This document shows positions 44,540 through 53,049 of a stretch of DNA of 64,000 bases, in pieces (within the stretch, counting starts at the first letter, position 1; each line of letters opens with the position of its first letter). A model generated the notes under the pieces. The model did no database searches. It worked only from the letters and a program-made list of their open reading frames with translations, and was not told the DNA's origin. Origin of the DNA: Pusillimonas sp. TS35 (lineage in GTDB: Bacteria > Pseudomonadota > Gammaproteobacteria > Burkholderiales > Burkholderiaceae_B); the NCBI RefSeq assembly GCF_009857885.1, contig NZ_WWER01000002.1, positions 62,001 to 126,000 on the forward strand, in the 5' to 3' direction. The position numbers and the translations under genes are program-made.

Positions 44540-45397
44540 TCAGCGCAGCAATTCCGCGTTCCAGGCATGCACCTTCTGCTGCTGCTCGCCCAGGCCCTCA
44601 ATGCCCAGACGCACCACGTCGCCATCCTTCAGGTACACCGGCGGCTTCTGGCCCAGGCCGACGCCCGGCGGCGTGCCGGTTGAGATCAGGTCGCCCGGAT
44701 TCAGCGTGACGAACTGGCTGATGTAGTGCACCAGGTAGGCCACGTCGAAGATCATGGTGCGGGTATTGCCATTCTGGAAGCGCTTGCCGTTCACGTCCAG
44801 CCACATGGCCAGATTCTGCGGATCGGCCACCTCGTCGGCCGTCACCAACCAAGGCCCGATGGGGCCGAACGTGTCGCAGCCCTTGCCCTTGTCCCACGTG
44901 CCGCCGCGCTCGATCTGGTATTCGCGCTCTGACACGTCGTTAACCACGCAGTACCCAGCGACATGCTGCAGTGCATTGTCGAGCGGCACATAACGCGCCT
45001 TGGTGCCGATGACCACCCCCAGCTCGACTTCCCAATCGGTTTTCTTTGAGCCTTTGGGCAGCACGATGTGATCGTTCGGGCCGGTGGCCTCGGACCACTT
45101 GTTGAACAGAATGGGCTCGGACGGCGGCTCGGCGCCGGTTTCGGCGGCGTGATCGCTGTAATTGAGGCCCACGCAGATAAACTTGCCCACGCCAGCGTAC
45201 GGCGTGCCGATGCGGCCAGGGTTGGCCACCACCGGCAGCGTGGCCGTGTCGATTGCCTTCAGGGCATCCAGCCCAGCCCTGCTCAGCGAGGCGGCAGTGA
45301 TATCGGCAACCTTGCCCGACAAATCGCGTACCTTGCCGTCGGCGTCCAGGCAGCCCGGCTTTTCCTGGCCCACCGGGCCGTAACGCAGCAGTTTCAT
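44540..45397 (-). CDS. Fumarylacetoacetate-hydrolase-family enzyme (2,4-diketo-3-deoxy acid hydrolase type)
   Basis: This 285-residue protein has the FAH fold. The metal and substrate site shows in FICVGLNYSDHAAETG, WEVELGVVIG, and YCVVNDVSEREYQ, with Glu/Asp metal ligands. GLNYSDHAAE and GGTWDKGKGCDTFGPIGPWL match enzymes annotated as ureidoglycolate lyase or 2,4-diketo-3-deoxy-L-fuconate hydrolase. The SDR gene 24 bp upstream is like the preceding enzyme of that pathway, which favours C-C cleavage of a 2,4-diketo-3-deoxy sugar acid to pyruvate and a small acid. Confidence 0.88.
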   Translation of the reverse strand: MKLLRYGPVGQEKPGCLDADGKVRDLSGKVADITAASLSRAGLDALKAIDTATLPVVANPGRIGTPYAGVGKFICVGLNYSDHAAETGAEPPSEPILFNKWSEATGPNDHIVLPKGSKKTDWEVELGVVIGTKARYVPLDNALQHVAGYCVVNDVSEREYQIERGGTWDKGKGCDTFGPIGPWLVTADEVADPQNLAMWLDVNGKRFQNGNTRTMIFDVAYLVHYISQFVTLNPGDLISTGTPPGVGLGQKPPVYLKDGDVVRLGIEGLGEQQQKVHAWNAELLR

Positions 45398-45421
45398 TAC
45401 AATTTCTCCTCAACCATAAGT

Positions 45422-46168
45422 TCAGATAGACCAGCCGCCGTCGATGACGTGCGTGGTCCCGGTTGTAAACGCGGCTTCCTCGGAAGCCAGGTACGCCGCC
45501 AGCGCGGCAATTTCGTCCGCCTTGCCAACGCGCCCGACGGGCTGGCGGGCGATGAAATCAGCCCGAATGGCCTCTTGCGACTTGCCGTACTTCTCGGCTT
45601 GCAGGGCGATGCGGCCTTCGAGCGACGGGGATTCGATGGTGCCAGGACAGATGGCGTTGCAGCGGATACCCCGCCCGACGTAGTCGGCCGCCACCGACTT
45701 GGTGAGCCCAATCACCGCCGCTTTCGTCGTGCCATACACAAAGCGATTGGGCACCCCCTTGATGCTCGATGCCGCAGACGACATATTGATGATAGAGCCC
45801 GCGCCCTTTTCCAGCATGCCCGGCAGGAAGGCACGGATGGTGTAATACATAGAGCTGACGTTCAAGCGCATGGAGAACTCCCAGGCATCGGTATCTGTGG
45901 TGAGCACAGTGCCATCGTGCACAAAACCCGCACAATTGAACAGTATATCGATGGGGCCTGTGCGGCCGGCAAGCGCCCTGACGGCGGCCTCGTCGGTGGC
46001 ATCAAGCCGCTCCACTCGGCACCCCTCCAGACCAGTCAACAGCCCTTCGTTCAGATCTGTCGCAATGACAGTCGCGCCCTCGCGCGCGAAACGCTGCGCC
46101 GTGGCGCGCCCAATACCCTGACCGGCGGCCGTAACCAGCGCCAGCTTACCCTCCAGACGTCCTGCCAT
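45422..46168 (-). CDS. SDR oxidoreductase (2-keto-3-deoxy sugar-acid dehydrogenase type)
   Basis: This NAD(P)-dependent short-chain dehydrogenase has 248 residues. The nucleotide-binding motif TAAGQGIGRA is near residue 14, with NCAG at about 88. The catalytic Ser lies in INMSSAASS, and the Tyr and Lys in FVYGTTKAA. Overall it resembles 2-keto-3-deoxy-L-fuconate dehydrogenase and the DHRS6-like group. It starts the two-gene operon with the FAH-type hydrolase. A palindrome at 46223-46246 lies 55 bp upstream. Confidence 0.88.
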   Translation of the reverse strand: MAGRLEGKLALVTAAGQGIGRATAQRFAREGATVIATDLNEGLLTGLEGCRVERLDATDEAAVRALAGRTGPIDILFNCAGFVHDGTVLTTDTDAWEFSMRLNVSSMYYTIRAFLPGMLEKGAGSIINMSSAASSIKGVPNRFVYGTTKAAVIGLTKSVAADYVGRGIRCNAICPGTIESPSLEGRIALQAEKYGKSQEAIRADFIARQPVGRVGKADEIAALAAYLASEEAAFTTGTTHVIDGGWSI

Positions 46169-46477
46169 TGAAGTTCCTTGTCATTGATTACGGAAAACGG
46201 CCTGCCATGAGGCAGATATTCATATAGAAAAATACATTTTTATATAGGAATAGATCGTAGTCGCGGCGAAGAGGCACGTCAATGGCTACAAGTGCCTACC
46301 ATCTCAGCATTTTCCCCAACATAGCGCGATAATTGACCGCTGAACATGTCGGCCATATACGCCTATCTCCGGCCTATTTCTCTGTAATATGTTTTTATCT
46401 ATAAAATCAAACCCATATCACTACGCAGGCACCCCTCTCCACGCCGCCTCCGCTTTTCGAGTAGAATGACGCCTTTC
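46169..46477. other. 309-bp intergenic region between SDR operon and tRNA-Thr
   Basis: There is no gene here. The A+T-rich sequence holds the SDR-operon promoter on the minus strand, with a 24-bp palindrome at 46223-46246, and the tRNA promoter toward the right. A second A+T-rich stretch (46382-46410, TGTTTTTATCTATAAAATC) resembles half of the palindrome. Confidence 0.6.
46223..46246. promoter_or_regulatory. A+T-rich 24-bp near-perfect palindrome
   Basis: The pattern TATA-N-AAAAAT-NN-ATTTTT-N-TATA is symmetric except at the centre and one position in each arm. It lies 55 bp upstream of the SDR start, where a repressor or activator of the SDR-hydrolase operon would sit. The regulator is not identified; it does not match the FadR-type sites at 41925 and 41975. 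Confidence 0.55.
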
Positions 46478-46553
46478 GCCGGTTTAGCTCAGTTGGTAGA
46501 GCAGCGCACTTGTAATGCGAAGGTCAGGGGTTCGACTCCTCTAACCGGCACCA
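46478..46553 (+). tRNA. tRNA-Thr (TGT)
   Basis: The 76-base cloverleaf has acceptor arms GCCGGTT/AACCGGC, the D-arm GCTCAGTTGGTAGAGC, the anticodon loop CTTGTAA (anticodon TGT, threonine), the T-loop TTCGACT and an encoded CCA end. The first anticodon-stem pair is G-A, as I recall for betaproteobacterial tRNA-Thr. The 3' end is followed by the remains of an integrase gene, so it served as a phage or island attachment site. Confidence 0.95.
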
Positions 46554-46895
46554 GTGATTCAAGCACTTACGCCAATCCTCCGGGGTTGGCGTTTTGTTTT
46601 CCGGGTTCATGTAAGCACCTTGTAAACACTTTCGTGAAATACGGGGGCGCATTAAGTCATGCAACGCCGGCGCTCGCTGAACGTGCAGCGGTGCAGCCTT
46701 TATTTTTTGCTCGGCCTGCCACATGTCATAGGCGGTTTGTTCCGCCAGCCACAAGCGGGCTTCGCCGCGACGCTCAAGCCCCAGCCATGCCTCTATGCGC
46801 AGCAAGTCCAACGGGCGGCGGCGGTAGTGCTTTTCGGCAATGGCGCTGGGCTTGTGTCCTTGAATTTGCGCCACCACGCCAGCCGGGGCCTCCAA
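46554..46895 (-). pseudogene. C-terminal remnant of a phage-type tyrosine recombinase (integrase)
   Basis: The leftward frame reads VVAQIQGHKPSAIAEKHYRR and RPLDLLRIEAWLG, which is the conserved end of phage/island integrases. The GHKPSAIAEKHY stretch has the usual catalytic-domain end with the active Tyr. The part upstream of about 46887 no longer resembles an integrase (it reads NDPGTSPNGLEAPA), so the N-terminal and most of the catalytic domain are gone. The frame continues past the normal end into the tRNA-Thr 3' part and stops there. This is a scar of an element that used the tRNA gene for insertion. Confidence 0.75.
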
Positions 46896-46955
46896 CCCAT
46901 TCGGGCTCGTCCCCGGATCGTTCGGGACGAAACGCGTGCCGGTGCGATGGCCGGC

Positions 46956-47951
46956 TCAGGCGCCAATCATCTTGCGATACTCGGCGGGTGAAGCAATGTC
47001 CCTGCCCGTCACCGCAGATATGTGGGTCGCCAGTTGATAGGCTTGCAGGTTGGATTCGACGCGATCATCGCGATGCGGCCAGAGCCAGTATGTGTCTTCC
47101 ATACCGACCCGGATATGCAGGCCCATGAGTGCGGCAAGCGTGGCAACATACATGCTGGCCCGGCCGGCTGCACACACCATGATCATGCCTTCGGGGTCAA
47201 TGTCGCGAATGGCGCTGACCATGCGGGTCAGGCCTTCGACCATCTGACGTGGGTTTTCCATGGGGCTGCAACCTGGCAACGCGGGCAATATCAGCCAGAC
47301 GGCAGGTGTCTGGATCAAGCCACTGCGAATCAGGAACCGGTCGGCATTGGAGATGTCCGCATCGGTGTATACCGCAATTTCGGGCACGGCGCCCGATTCA
47401 ACGATCAAGCGCGTCTTTTCCATGAGCAGCGGTGCCGGCTTGGCAAACAGCGAATCACCGATATATGTCACGGTTGCGTTGACGGGTGCGGCGTCCAGCA
47501 GCCCCGCATTCAGCACGCGCCGCATTTCGTCCCACTCTCCTTCAAGCGCGGGCACCAGACACCCATCGACGGCCAAGTCGGGATAGGCTTGCTTCAACGG
47601 CTTGATAACAGCCTCGAAGCGCTCCAGGGAGAGCGTGTTGTAGCCGTCGTCATCCCGTACATGGATATGCACAGTGCTCGCCCCCGCCTCAAGAACGGAC
47701 AGAGACGACTGCCTGATGGCATCGGTGGTCAGCGGCTGATTCGGGTTCTGGTCATGCTTGAAGAATGCGCCTGTGATGGCAACGGAAATCGCCAGTTTTT
47801 CAGGAATACGCCAAGGCACAGAAATAGCCGCATCATGTAATGAGGAATGCTCCAAATCAAGAATCTGCGGAGCGCCGTAAGGCTTCCAGATCATTCTCGA
47901 ATTATCGCGTTCCACGCCATCTTGAATACGCTTCCAGTTGATCGTTGTCAT
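46956..47951 (-). CDS. Beta-keto acid cleavage enzyme (BKACE, DUF849)
   Basis: BKACE enzymes combine a beta-keto acid with acetyl-CoA to give acetoacetate and a new acyl-CoA, using zinc. The 331-residue barrel has the metal motif VHIHVRD (His-x-His), the conserved EIAVYTDADISNADRF and WLILPALPGCSPM stretches, and RVGMEDTYW near the end, which carries the catalytic/metal Glu of the family. The N-terminus has about 40 extra residues. The start at 47951 overlaps the stop of the preceding gene by 4 bp. It is the last gene of the seven-gene operon starting at 54504. Confidence 0.88.
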   Translation of the reverse strand: MTTINWKRIQDGVERDNSRMIWKPYGAPQILDLEHSSLHDAAISVPWRIPEKLAISVAITGAFFKHDQNPNQPLTTDAIRQSSLSVLEAGASTVHIHVRDDDGYNTLSLERFEAVIKPLKQAYPDLAVDGCLVPALEGEWDEMRRVLNAGLLDAAPVNATVTYIGDSLFAKPAPLLMEKTRLIVESGAVPEIAVYTDADISNADRFLIRSGLIQTPAVWLILPALPGCSPMENPRQMVEGLTRMVSAIRDIDPEGMIMVCAAGRASMYVATLAALMGLHIRVGMEDTYWLWPHRDDRVESNLQAYQLATHISAVTGRDIASPAEYRKMIGA

Positions 47952-48643
47952 GCTTTCAGAATTCCTTCTTCTGTTGTAAGGGATGTGAAGTTCAATTTTT
48001 GAGCCGGCGCCAGGGCACAGCATGTGCACGCTTCGCCATGCATGCTCATGCGCCCATGTATCGCCATCAACAGGCGGTCCAGCCATTCCGTCAAAGCACA
48101 GGGCCGCGCGGGGGTGTCCGTATCCATGCGTACAGACAGTCGCAAACCGACGCTGTCGCGATCCCGGCCCACGACATTTGCCTTGGTACGATCGCTCTCC
48201 ACGCTCGCCACCAGCTCGCACGGGATCGGGGGCGGGCGATGCAAGGCCAGTGCGGCAACCTCAGCCACCAGGTCCATTACCTGAATGCAAAGCGCGTCTG
48301 GGCGGGCGATGTGCAATGTGAGGCAGGACAAACCATGGGTCAGTGCGCGTTGGGCGACAGCGTTCACGGCTGGCAACGCTTGGCACACATAAACAACCCA
48401 TGTTTCGCTGTTTATCCAGGCTTTCGAGCACGCCGCCGATACGCCCTCCTCGGCATGCCCCGCGTTAAGGTAAACAGGATGCTCCGGGCCTGCCTCTGGT
48501 ACCCGCGACAAGCCCTGGCCTATTGAGCCCCCGGGAACCACCTGAAGCGTCAATACCCTCATACGCGAACCGGCCAACAGATCGCGAAACACGACGAGCT
48601 GCGCGATATTGTTCTGAATATCGTTGGTCAACAGAATATTCAT
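47948..48643 (-). CDS. Unrecognised protein in the oxygenase operon
   Basis: I do not recognise this 231-residue protein. Its first residues, NILLTNDI, look like the start of SurE-type phosphatases (ILLTNDDG), but the second metal-binding Asp is Ile and the other SurE motifs are not seen, so this is at best a distant or inactive relative. There are no membrane segments and no signal peptide. The C-terminal region has a Cys pair (CTCC) near residue 208. It overlaps the BKACE gene by 4 bp and follows the nitronate-monooxygenase-like gene by 19 bp, so it is surely translated in this operon. Confidence 0.65.
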   Translation of the reverse strand: MNILLTNDIQNNIAQLVVFRDLLAGSRMRVLTLQVVPGGSIGQGLSRVPEAGPEHPVYLNAGHAEEGVSAACSKAWINSETWVVYVCQALPAVNAVAQRALTHGLSCLTLHIARPDALCIQVMDLVAEVAALALHRPPPIPCELVASVESDRTKANVVGRDRDSVGLRLSVRMDTDTPARPCALTEWLDRLLMAIHGRMSMHGEACTCCALAPAQKLNFTSLTTEEGILKA

Positions 48644-48662
48644 TGCTGCCAGGCCACCTTGT

Positions 48663-49628
48663 TCATGCGCTCAGGGCGAGCATTCTTTCGCGGGCATGTC
48701 GATACTCATGTGTAATTTGAGCGATCACATGACCCGTTGATTCCACGCGCTCGATGGACTCCACACCCTGGCCCGCCGCCCAGATATCCTTCCAACGCCT
48801 GGCATCCAAAGACTTGCTGCTGTCGTAGTTCCGTTCGGGCACGGCGGGCATATTGTTCAGGTCCACACCATTGGCCTCGAGCGAGGGTTTCAACCAACTG
48901 GCCGGGGCGCCGGTCAGCGCAGCGCTAATGATCAGATCGTCCACCGTGCTGTCCACGACCATCTGCTTATAAGCGTCCTGCGCCATACTTTCGTGGGTAG
49001 GTATGAATCTGGTTCCCATGTAGACCAGATCTGCCCCCGCAGCGATCGCGCCTGCCACTCCCCAGCCATCGCTGATTCCACCGCCGATGGCAATCGGGCC
49101 GTCAAAGAATCGCCGCACCGCACTCACGAATGAAAAGGGCGAGAGTTGACCTGTGTGCCCGCCTGCCCCAGCCGAGATGCAAGCCAGCCCGTCAACTCCT
49201 GCAGCGACTGCCTTGCGGGCCAGCGCCAGATTAATGACGTCGGCGATTACCAATCCCCCATAACCATGCACAACCTCAATGACAGGTTTCGGGCTGCCCA
49301 AGGCGGTCACAACAATAGGCGGCTGGTATTTCGCAACAAGCCGCAGATCCTCTGGAAGACGCTGGTTTGATGTGTGGGTAATGAGGTTCGCGCACCATGG
49401 ACCGACCAGTTTGTCGGGGTTGGCCTGGCGGAACTCCGCCAGGCTGACGACAATCTGCTCCATCCACGCTTCCAAAACGCCAATAGGCCTGGCGTTCGAG
49501 GTTGGAAATGCGCCGACAATCCCGGATTTACAGGCTTCGATAACCAGCTCAGGTCCGGATATCAAAAACATGGGGGCTGCCACAACTGGCACCGTCAAAC
49601 GAAATGGGATTCTGGACATATTGCTCAT
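48663..49628 (-). CDS. Nitronate monooxygenase-like FMN protein
   Basis: This 321-residue TIM-barrel flavoprotein belongs to the NMO/2-nitropropane dioxygenase group, which also includes FabK-type enoyl reductases. It starts with VPVVAAPMFLISGPELV and has VIADVINLALARKAVAAGVDGL, the FMN phosphate-binding GAGGHTGQLSPF, and AIGGGISDGWGVAGAIAAGADLVYMGTRF split over the second glycine-rich loop. True nitronate oxidation is not proved by these motifs. Its start overlaps the Bug receptor stop by 4 bp. Confidence 0.85.
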   Translation of the reverse strand: MSNMSRIPFRLTVPVVAAPMFLISGPELVIEACKSGIVGAFPTSNARPIGVLEAWMEQIVVSLAEFRQANPDKLVGPWCANLITHTSNQRLPEDLRLVAKYQPPIVVTALGSPKPVIEVVHGYGGLVIADVINLALARKAVAAGVDGLACISAGAGGHTGQLSPFSFVSAVRRFFDGPIAIGGGISDGWGVAGAIAAGADLVYMGTRFIPTHESMAQDAYKQMVVDSTVDDLIISAALTGAPASWLKPSLEANGVDLNNMPAVPERNYDSSKSLDARRWKDIWAAGQGVESIERVESTGHVIAQITHEYRHARERMLALSA

Positions 49629-50599
49629 CGCTCCCCCAGAAACTTGGCAGCATCAATGGCGGAACCCCACAAGCGCTGGTCGGCTTGAATATGCGCGACA
49701 AACTCGGCCGAGGTAGAAGGCAGCGGTGTCATATCGAGGCGAGCCCATTTTTCCTTCAATGCAGGGTCTTGCAGAATCTTCACGATCTCTTTGTTCAACC
49801 ACGCCACCACGTCCGGCGGAGTGTCGGGCGAGGCGGACAGCCCGGCCCAGATATATACGGTCAAGGCATCCAAACCTTTTTCGCGGAATGTGGGCACGTC
49901 GGGCAGCAGCGAGGACCGCTCTGGACTGGATACCGCCAGCACCTTGAGCTTGCCCGTATCCGTGAGCGTCTTGATCGCCGCCAAAGGCAGTATGGCCGCG
50001 TCCACATGCCCGCCCATCAGGTTCTGGACGGCGGCTGGTGTGCCATTGAAGGGAACGCTCAACATATCGATCCCCGCCTTGCTGTTCAGCAAGGCCCCCA
50101 GATACTGAGACGAAGCGATGAATGAGGCGTATGTAATGCTCTTGGGGTGCTCTTTCACCCAGCGTATGAATTCGTCCAACGAGTTCACGGGCATATCCTG
50201 GCGCACAGCCAGCACCAGTGTCATTCCTATCATGCTCGAAACATGCGTGAAATCCCGGATCGGGTCGTAGGGCAGGTTCTTCATCAGATGAGGATTGATG
50301 CCCATGATGGAGGTCGTGGAAACCAGCAGGCTATAACCGCTGTCTTTGGCGTTGATCACAGTTTGGGCGGCAATCACCCCTTCCCCACCTGCTCGATTCT
50401 CGACAATCATGGTTTTGCCGGTGTTCTTGTGAAACTGGTCGGCCAGATCCCGGGTGGCGGCGTCGAGCACGTTGCCGGCCTGGAAGGGGGTGATGATTCT
50501 GATGGGTCGTTCGGGAAACGTATTGGCAACGGCCACACCGGACGCGATAAGACAGGCTCCCGCCACGCAAGCGACGCTTTTAAATAACCGATACTTCAC
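49625..50599 (-). CDS. Bug/TctC-family periplasmic substrate-binding receptor
   Basis: This 324-residue receptor starts with GTG in a GTGA overlap with the upstream hydrolase stop. The signal peptide (KSVACVAGACLIASGVAVA) ends near NTFPERP. Marks are IRIITPFQAGNVLDAATRDLA, IVENRAGGEGVIAAQ and VPFNGTPAAVQNLMGGHVDA. Being inside the oxygenase/CoA-ligase operon, it likely binds the substrate of that pathway, an organic acid. No TctAB genes are near. Confidence 0.9.
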   Translation of the reverse strand: MKYRLFKSVACVAGACLIASGVAVANTFPERPIRIITPFQAGNVLDAATRDLADQFHKNTGKTMIVENRAGGEGVIAAQTVINAKDSGYSLLVSTTSIMGINPHLMKNLPYDPIRDFTHVSSMIGMTLVLAVRQDMPVNSLDEFIRWVKEHPKSITYASFIASSQYLGALLNSKAGIDMLSVPFNGTPAAVQNLMGGHVDAAILPLAAIKTLTDTGKLKVLAVSSPERSSLLPDVPTFREKGLDALTVYIWAGLSASPDTPPDVVAWLNKEIVKILQDPALKEKWARLDMTPLPSTSAEFVAHIQADQRLWGSAIDAAKFLGER

Positions 50600-51324
50600 A
50601 GTGTCTCCATTCTGGTTTGAGTGGTTTTCTTTTCCATGAAAACCTTGTTAATCAACTTCTTGAACGCTTCCGTTTTTTCCAGGGGCAGCATGTGGCCGGC
50701 ATCCGGCACAATTTGCAGACAGGCGCCCGGGATAAGCGACGCCATCTCCTCGGATAAGTGCTGAGGTGTCAGCCTGTCGTTTTCGCCGCAGAGAACATGC
50801 ACTGGTATCGAAATACGGCCAAGCATGGACCTGACGTCAGGCCTATCCATGATCGCCCTGCATTGCTGGATGGCGATCTCCGGCCCGATATGCATTCCCA
50901 TATCGACGATGCACTTTCCAGTCGCTGGCGTAGGCTGAGAAAAGCCCACCGCGGCAAGATGCTCCAACATCTTGGGGAAATTGCTCCCGATATATTCGAT
51001 GGCTTTCCGTCTGTTCGCCTTTTCATCCTCTGTAGCTGCGCGTGCCGACGTTGATATCAACACGGCCGCTTCAATGGGGCGTCTCATGTCACTTAACATG
51101 TTCAACACGACGTAACCGCCCATGGAGAATCCGCACAACACGATCTCCCGCTCTGCCGGCAAAGACAGAATCAGCTGCCAGGCGGCGTTGGCCATCTCTT
51201 CAATGGATTTATGCTGTCGCGTATCGGCTATCTGCAGGTCGAATTCAGAGGTGGCCGATATCAAAGGCACGCATAGGCGTTCATCGCACAACATGCCTGG
51301 CACAAAAACAAGAACAGGCTTCAT
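50596..51324 (-). CDS. Alpha/beta hydrolase
   Basis: This 242-residue cytoplasmic hydrolase has the nucleophile elbow GFSMGGYV (catalytic Ser near residue 88), an acid in CGENDRLTPQ and the His in DAGHMLPLEKTEAF. The oxyanion part is FVPGMLCDERL at the start. It could cleave an ester, lactone, thioester or a C-C bond of a ring-cleavage product. It overlaps both the CoA-ligase gene and the Bug receptor gene by 4 bp, which ties it to the operon. Confidence 0.88.
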   Translation of the reverse strand: MKPVLVFVPGMLCDERLCVPLISATSEFDLQIADTRQHKSIEEMANAAWQLILSLPAEREIVLCGFSMGGYVVLNMLSDMRRPIEAAVLISTSARAATEDEKANRRKAIEYIGSNFPKMLEHLAAVGFSQPTPATGKCIVDMGMHIGPEIAIQQCRAIMDRPDVRSMLGRISIPVHVLCGENDRLTPQHLSEEMASLIPGACLQIVPDAGHMLPLEKTEAFKKLINKVFMEKKTTQTRMETL

Positions 51325-53048
51325 CCCGCCGCCCCGTCGCCGAAATAGGTCTGACGCAGCTCGCGCTTCAGCACCTTGCCTAGCAGATTGCGCGGCAGGC
51401 TGTCCGCGATGATCAGCTTCTCGGGCAGTTTGAAGGCGGCGATCTTCTCTTCGTTGCGCAGATAATCCACCAGCACCGGCAAGCTCAACGCAACGCCGTT
51501 TCCGGGTACCACGACCGCACAGACACGTTCGCCCAGGCGCTCGTCCGGCCAGCCGATAATGGCCGCCTCGCGAATAGCGGGATGCCCCAGCAGCAGGTTC
51601 TCAATCTCCTCCGACGATATGTTCATGCCGCCCCGAACAACGATATCTTTCGACCTACCGACGAAGCGGTAGTACTGTTTATCGTCCCCCGCTATTTCGA
51701 AAAGATCGCCGGTGCGGTAGTACCCTTGATCGTCGAAGGCGTTGGCGGAAAGCTCGGGCGCCCGATAGTAGCCGCTAAAAATCGTCGGCCCTTTGAAACG
51801 CAGCTCTCCTACTTGATTCGCCAAAGTTATATCCGCCCCCGTCTCCAGATCGACCAGACGGGTGCTGACTCGACGCGAATTTCCGACCGACCAGTTGAAA
51901 TCTGTGACGCCGTATCGAGGAAAGAAGTTGGCGCGCTGGCGCCTGTCGGGAATATCCTGTGGCGTCGAGGCCAGTGCCGCCCCCTCGTTGGAACCGTAGT
52001 AATTCACGATTTCCACGCCGAAGCGCGTATGGTATTGCTCCACCAGCCAATCCGAGACTGGTCCGCCGCCCGATCCGATACGCGTCAGCACGTCGAAATT
52101 GATGCCGGCCAGCTTCTCCACGTCTTTCAACAGCATACTCAGCACGGCCGGCGCGGAAACCGCATAGTTGATGTTCTCGGCGCGCAATTGGTCAACAAAG
52201 ACATCCACATCGAAAGGATGGTGGTGATGCAGGCCACCGCCTATCATCAGCCAGGCGATCAGGCTGGTGGATATGCCCGCCATATTGACGAAGGGATAGG
52301 GGATCAACAACTGGTCGCCCTGGGACAATTGCCCCGCATCGATGACAGAACTACCGACAATAAACCATTCATTGTGGCTGCGCGGTACACCTTTGGGTTG
52401 CGCTTCGGTGCCCGACGTCCAGCATATCGTCAACACGTCATTAGCCGTCACGTTCGACTGTGCGAGCGCTTGCGTCAATTGCGCGGCATCGAGAGAGGGC
52501 AAGCCACTGATGCTTTCCTCGATATTCGTAGCCTCGGTATGGAGCCCGGCCTCCGCCCCCAGGTACCAGACCTTTTCGAGCGATTCGAGTTTCCCGGCGT
52601 TGCTCAGCAGCTCCTGCAAGGGCCGATGATTGCCTAAACGGGTCACTGTGATGGCGCAGCGTGCGTGCGTCACCTCGAACACGTGTTTCAACTCGTGATA
52701 GCGGTACTGCATGGGCACGGGCGAAACAATAATGCGGCTGATGGCGCAGGCCAAATATATGGCATGCAGATCAACCATATTCGGCAGCTGCACGACGACG
52801 ACCTCGTCGGGACGAACGCCTTGCTCCTGAAAGAACGCAACATATCGGCCCACTTTGTGCAGCAGCTCGGCCCAGCTCCACCGTCGCGGCGCGATGTCCG
52901 TCAAACTCGCCAGGTTCGGCGGATCGGCTACCGCGAAGGTATCCCGCAATTGATTCGCAGTCCGAATGAATCGCTCACCCAAGGTTTCAGTACCCCACCA
53001 CCCCTTATCCGTGTATTGAGCGATGATGTCTTTGGATGCCAGTATCAT
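51321..53048 (-). CDS. AMP-forming acyl/aryl-CoA ligase
   Basis: This 575-residue ANL-family enzyme activates a carboxylic acid as its CoA thioester through an adenylate. The P-loop reads ICWTSGTEAQPKGVPRSHN, the A5 motif NYYGSNEGA, the A7/A8 part YYRTGDLFE and RSKDIVVRGGMNISSEEIE, and the end LPRNLLGKVLKREL carries the catalytic Lys. It starts 1 bp after the oxygenase stop (ATG complement at 53046-53048, GGA before it). Possible substrates are the aromatic or short acid made from the oxygenase product. Confidence 0.9.
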   Translation of the reverse strand: MILASKDIIAQYTDKGWWGTETLGERFIRTANQLRDTFAVADPPNLASLTDIAPRRWSWAELLHKVGRYVAFFQEQGVRPDEVVVVQLPNMVDLHAIYLACAISRIIVSPVPMQYRYHELKHVFEVTHARCAITVTRLGNHRPLQELLSNAGKLESLEKVWYLGAEAGLHTEATNIEESISGLPSLDAAQLTQALAQSNVTANDVLTICWTSGTEAQPKGVPRSHNEWFIVGSSVIDAGQLSQGDQLLIPYPFVNMAGISTSLIAWLMIGGGLHHHHPFDVDVFVDQLRAENINYAVSAPAVLSMLLKDVEKLAGINFDVLTRIGSGGGPVSDWLVEQYHTRFGVEIVNYYGSNEGAALASTPQDIPDRRQRANFFPRYGVTDFNWSVGNSRRVSTRLVDLETGADITLANQVGELRFKGPTIFSGYYRAPELSANAFDDQGYYRTGDLFEIAGDDKQYYRFVGRSKDIVVRGGMNISSEEIENLLLGHPAIREAAIIGWPDERLGERVCAVVVPGNGVALSLPVLVDYLRNEEKIAAFKLPEKLIIADSLPRNLLGKVLKRELRQTYFGDGAAG

Positions 53049-53049
53049 C

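Noticed and set aside
46524-46895. Intact small gene of about 123 codons
   Set aside because: It begins in mid-domain of an integrase, has no proper start codon (TTG), and ends inside the tRNA gene; a remnant fits better.
47948-48643. Call as SurE nucleotidase
   Set aside because: Only the first eight residues agree; the metal-binding Asp pair and later motifs are missing.
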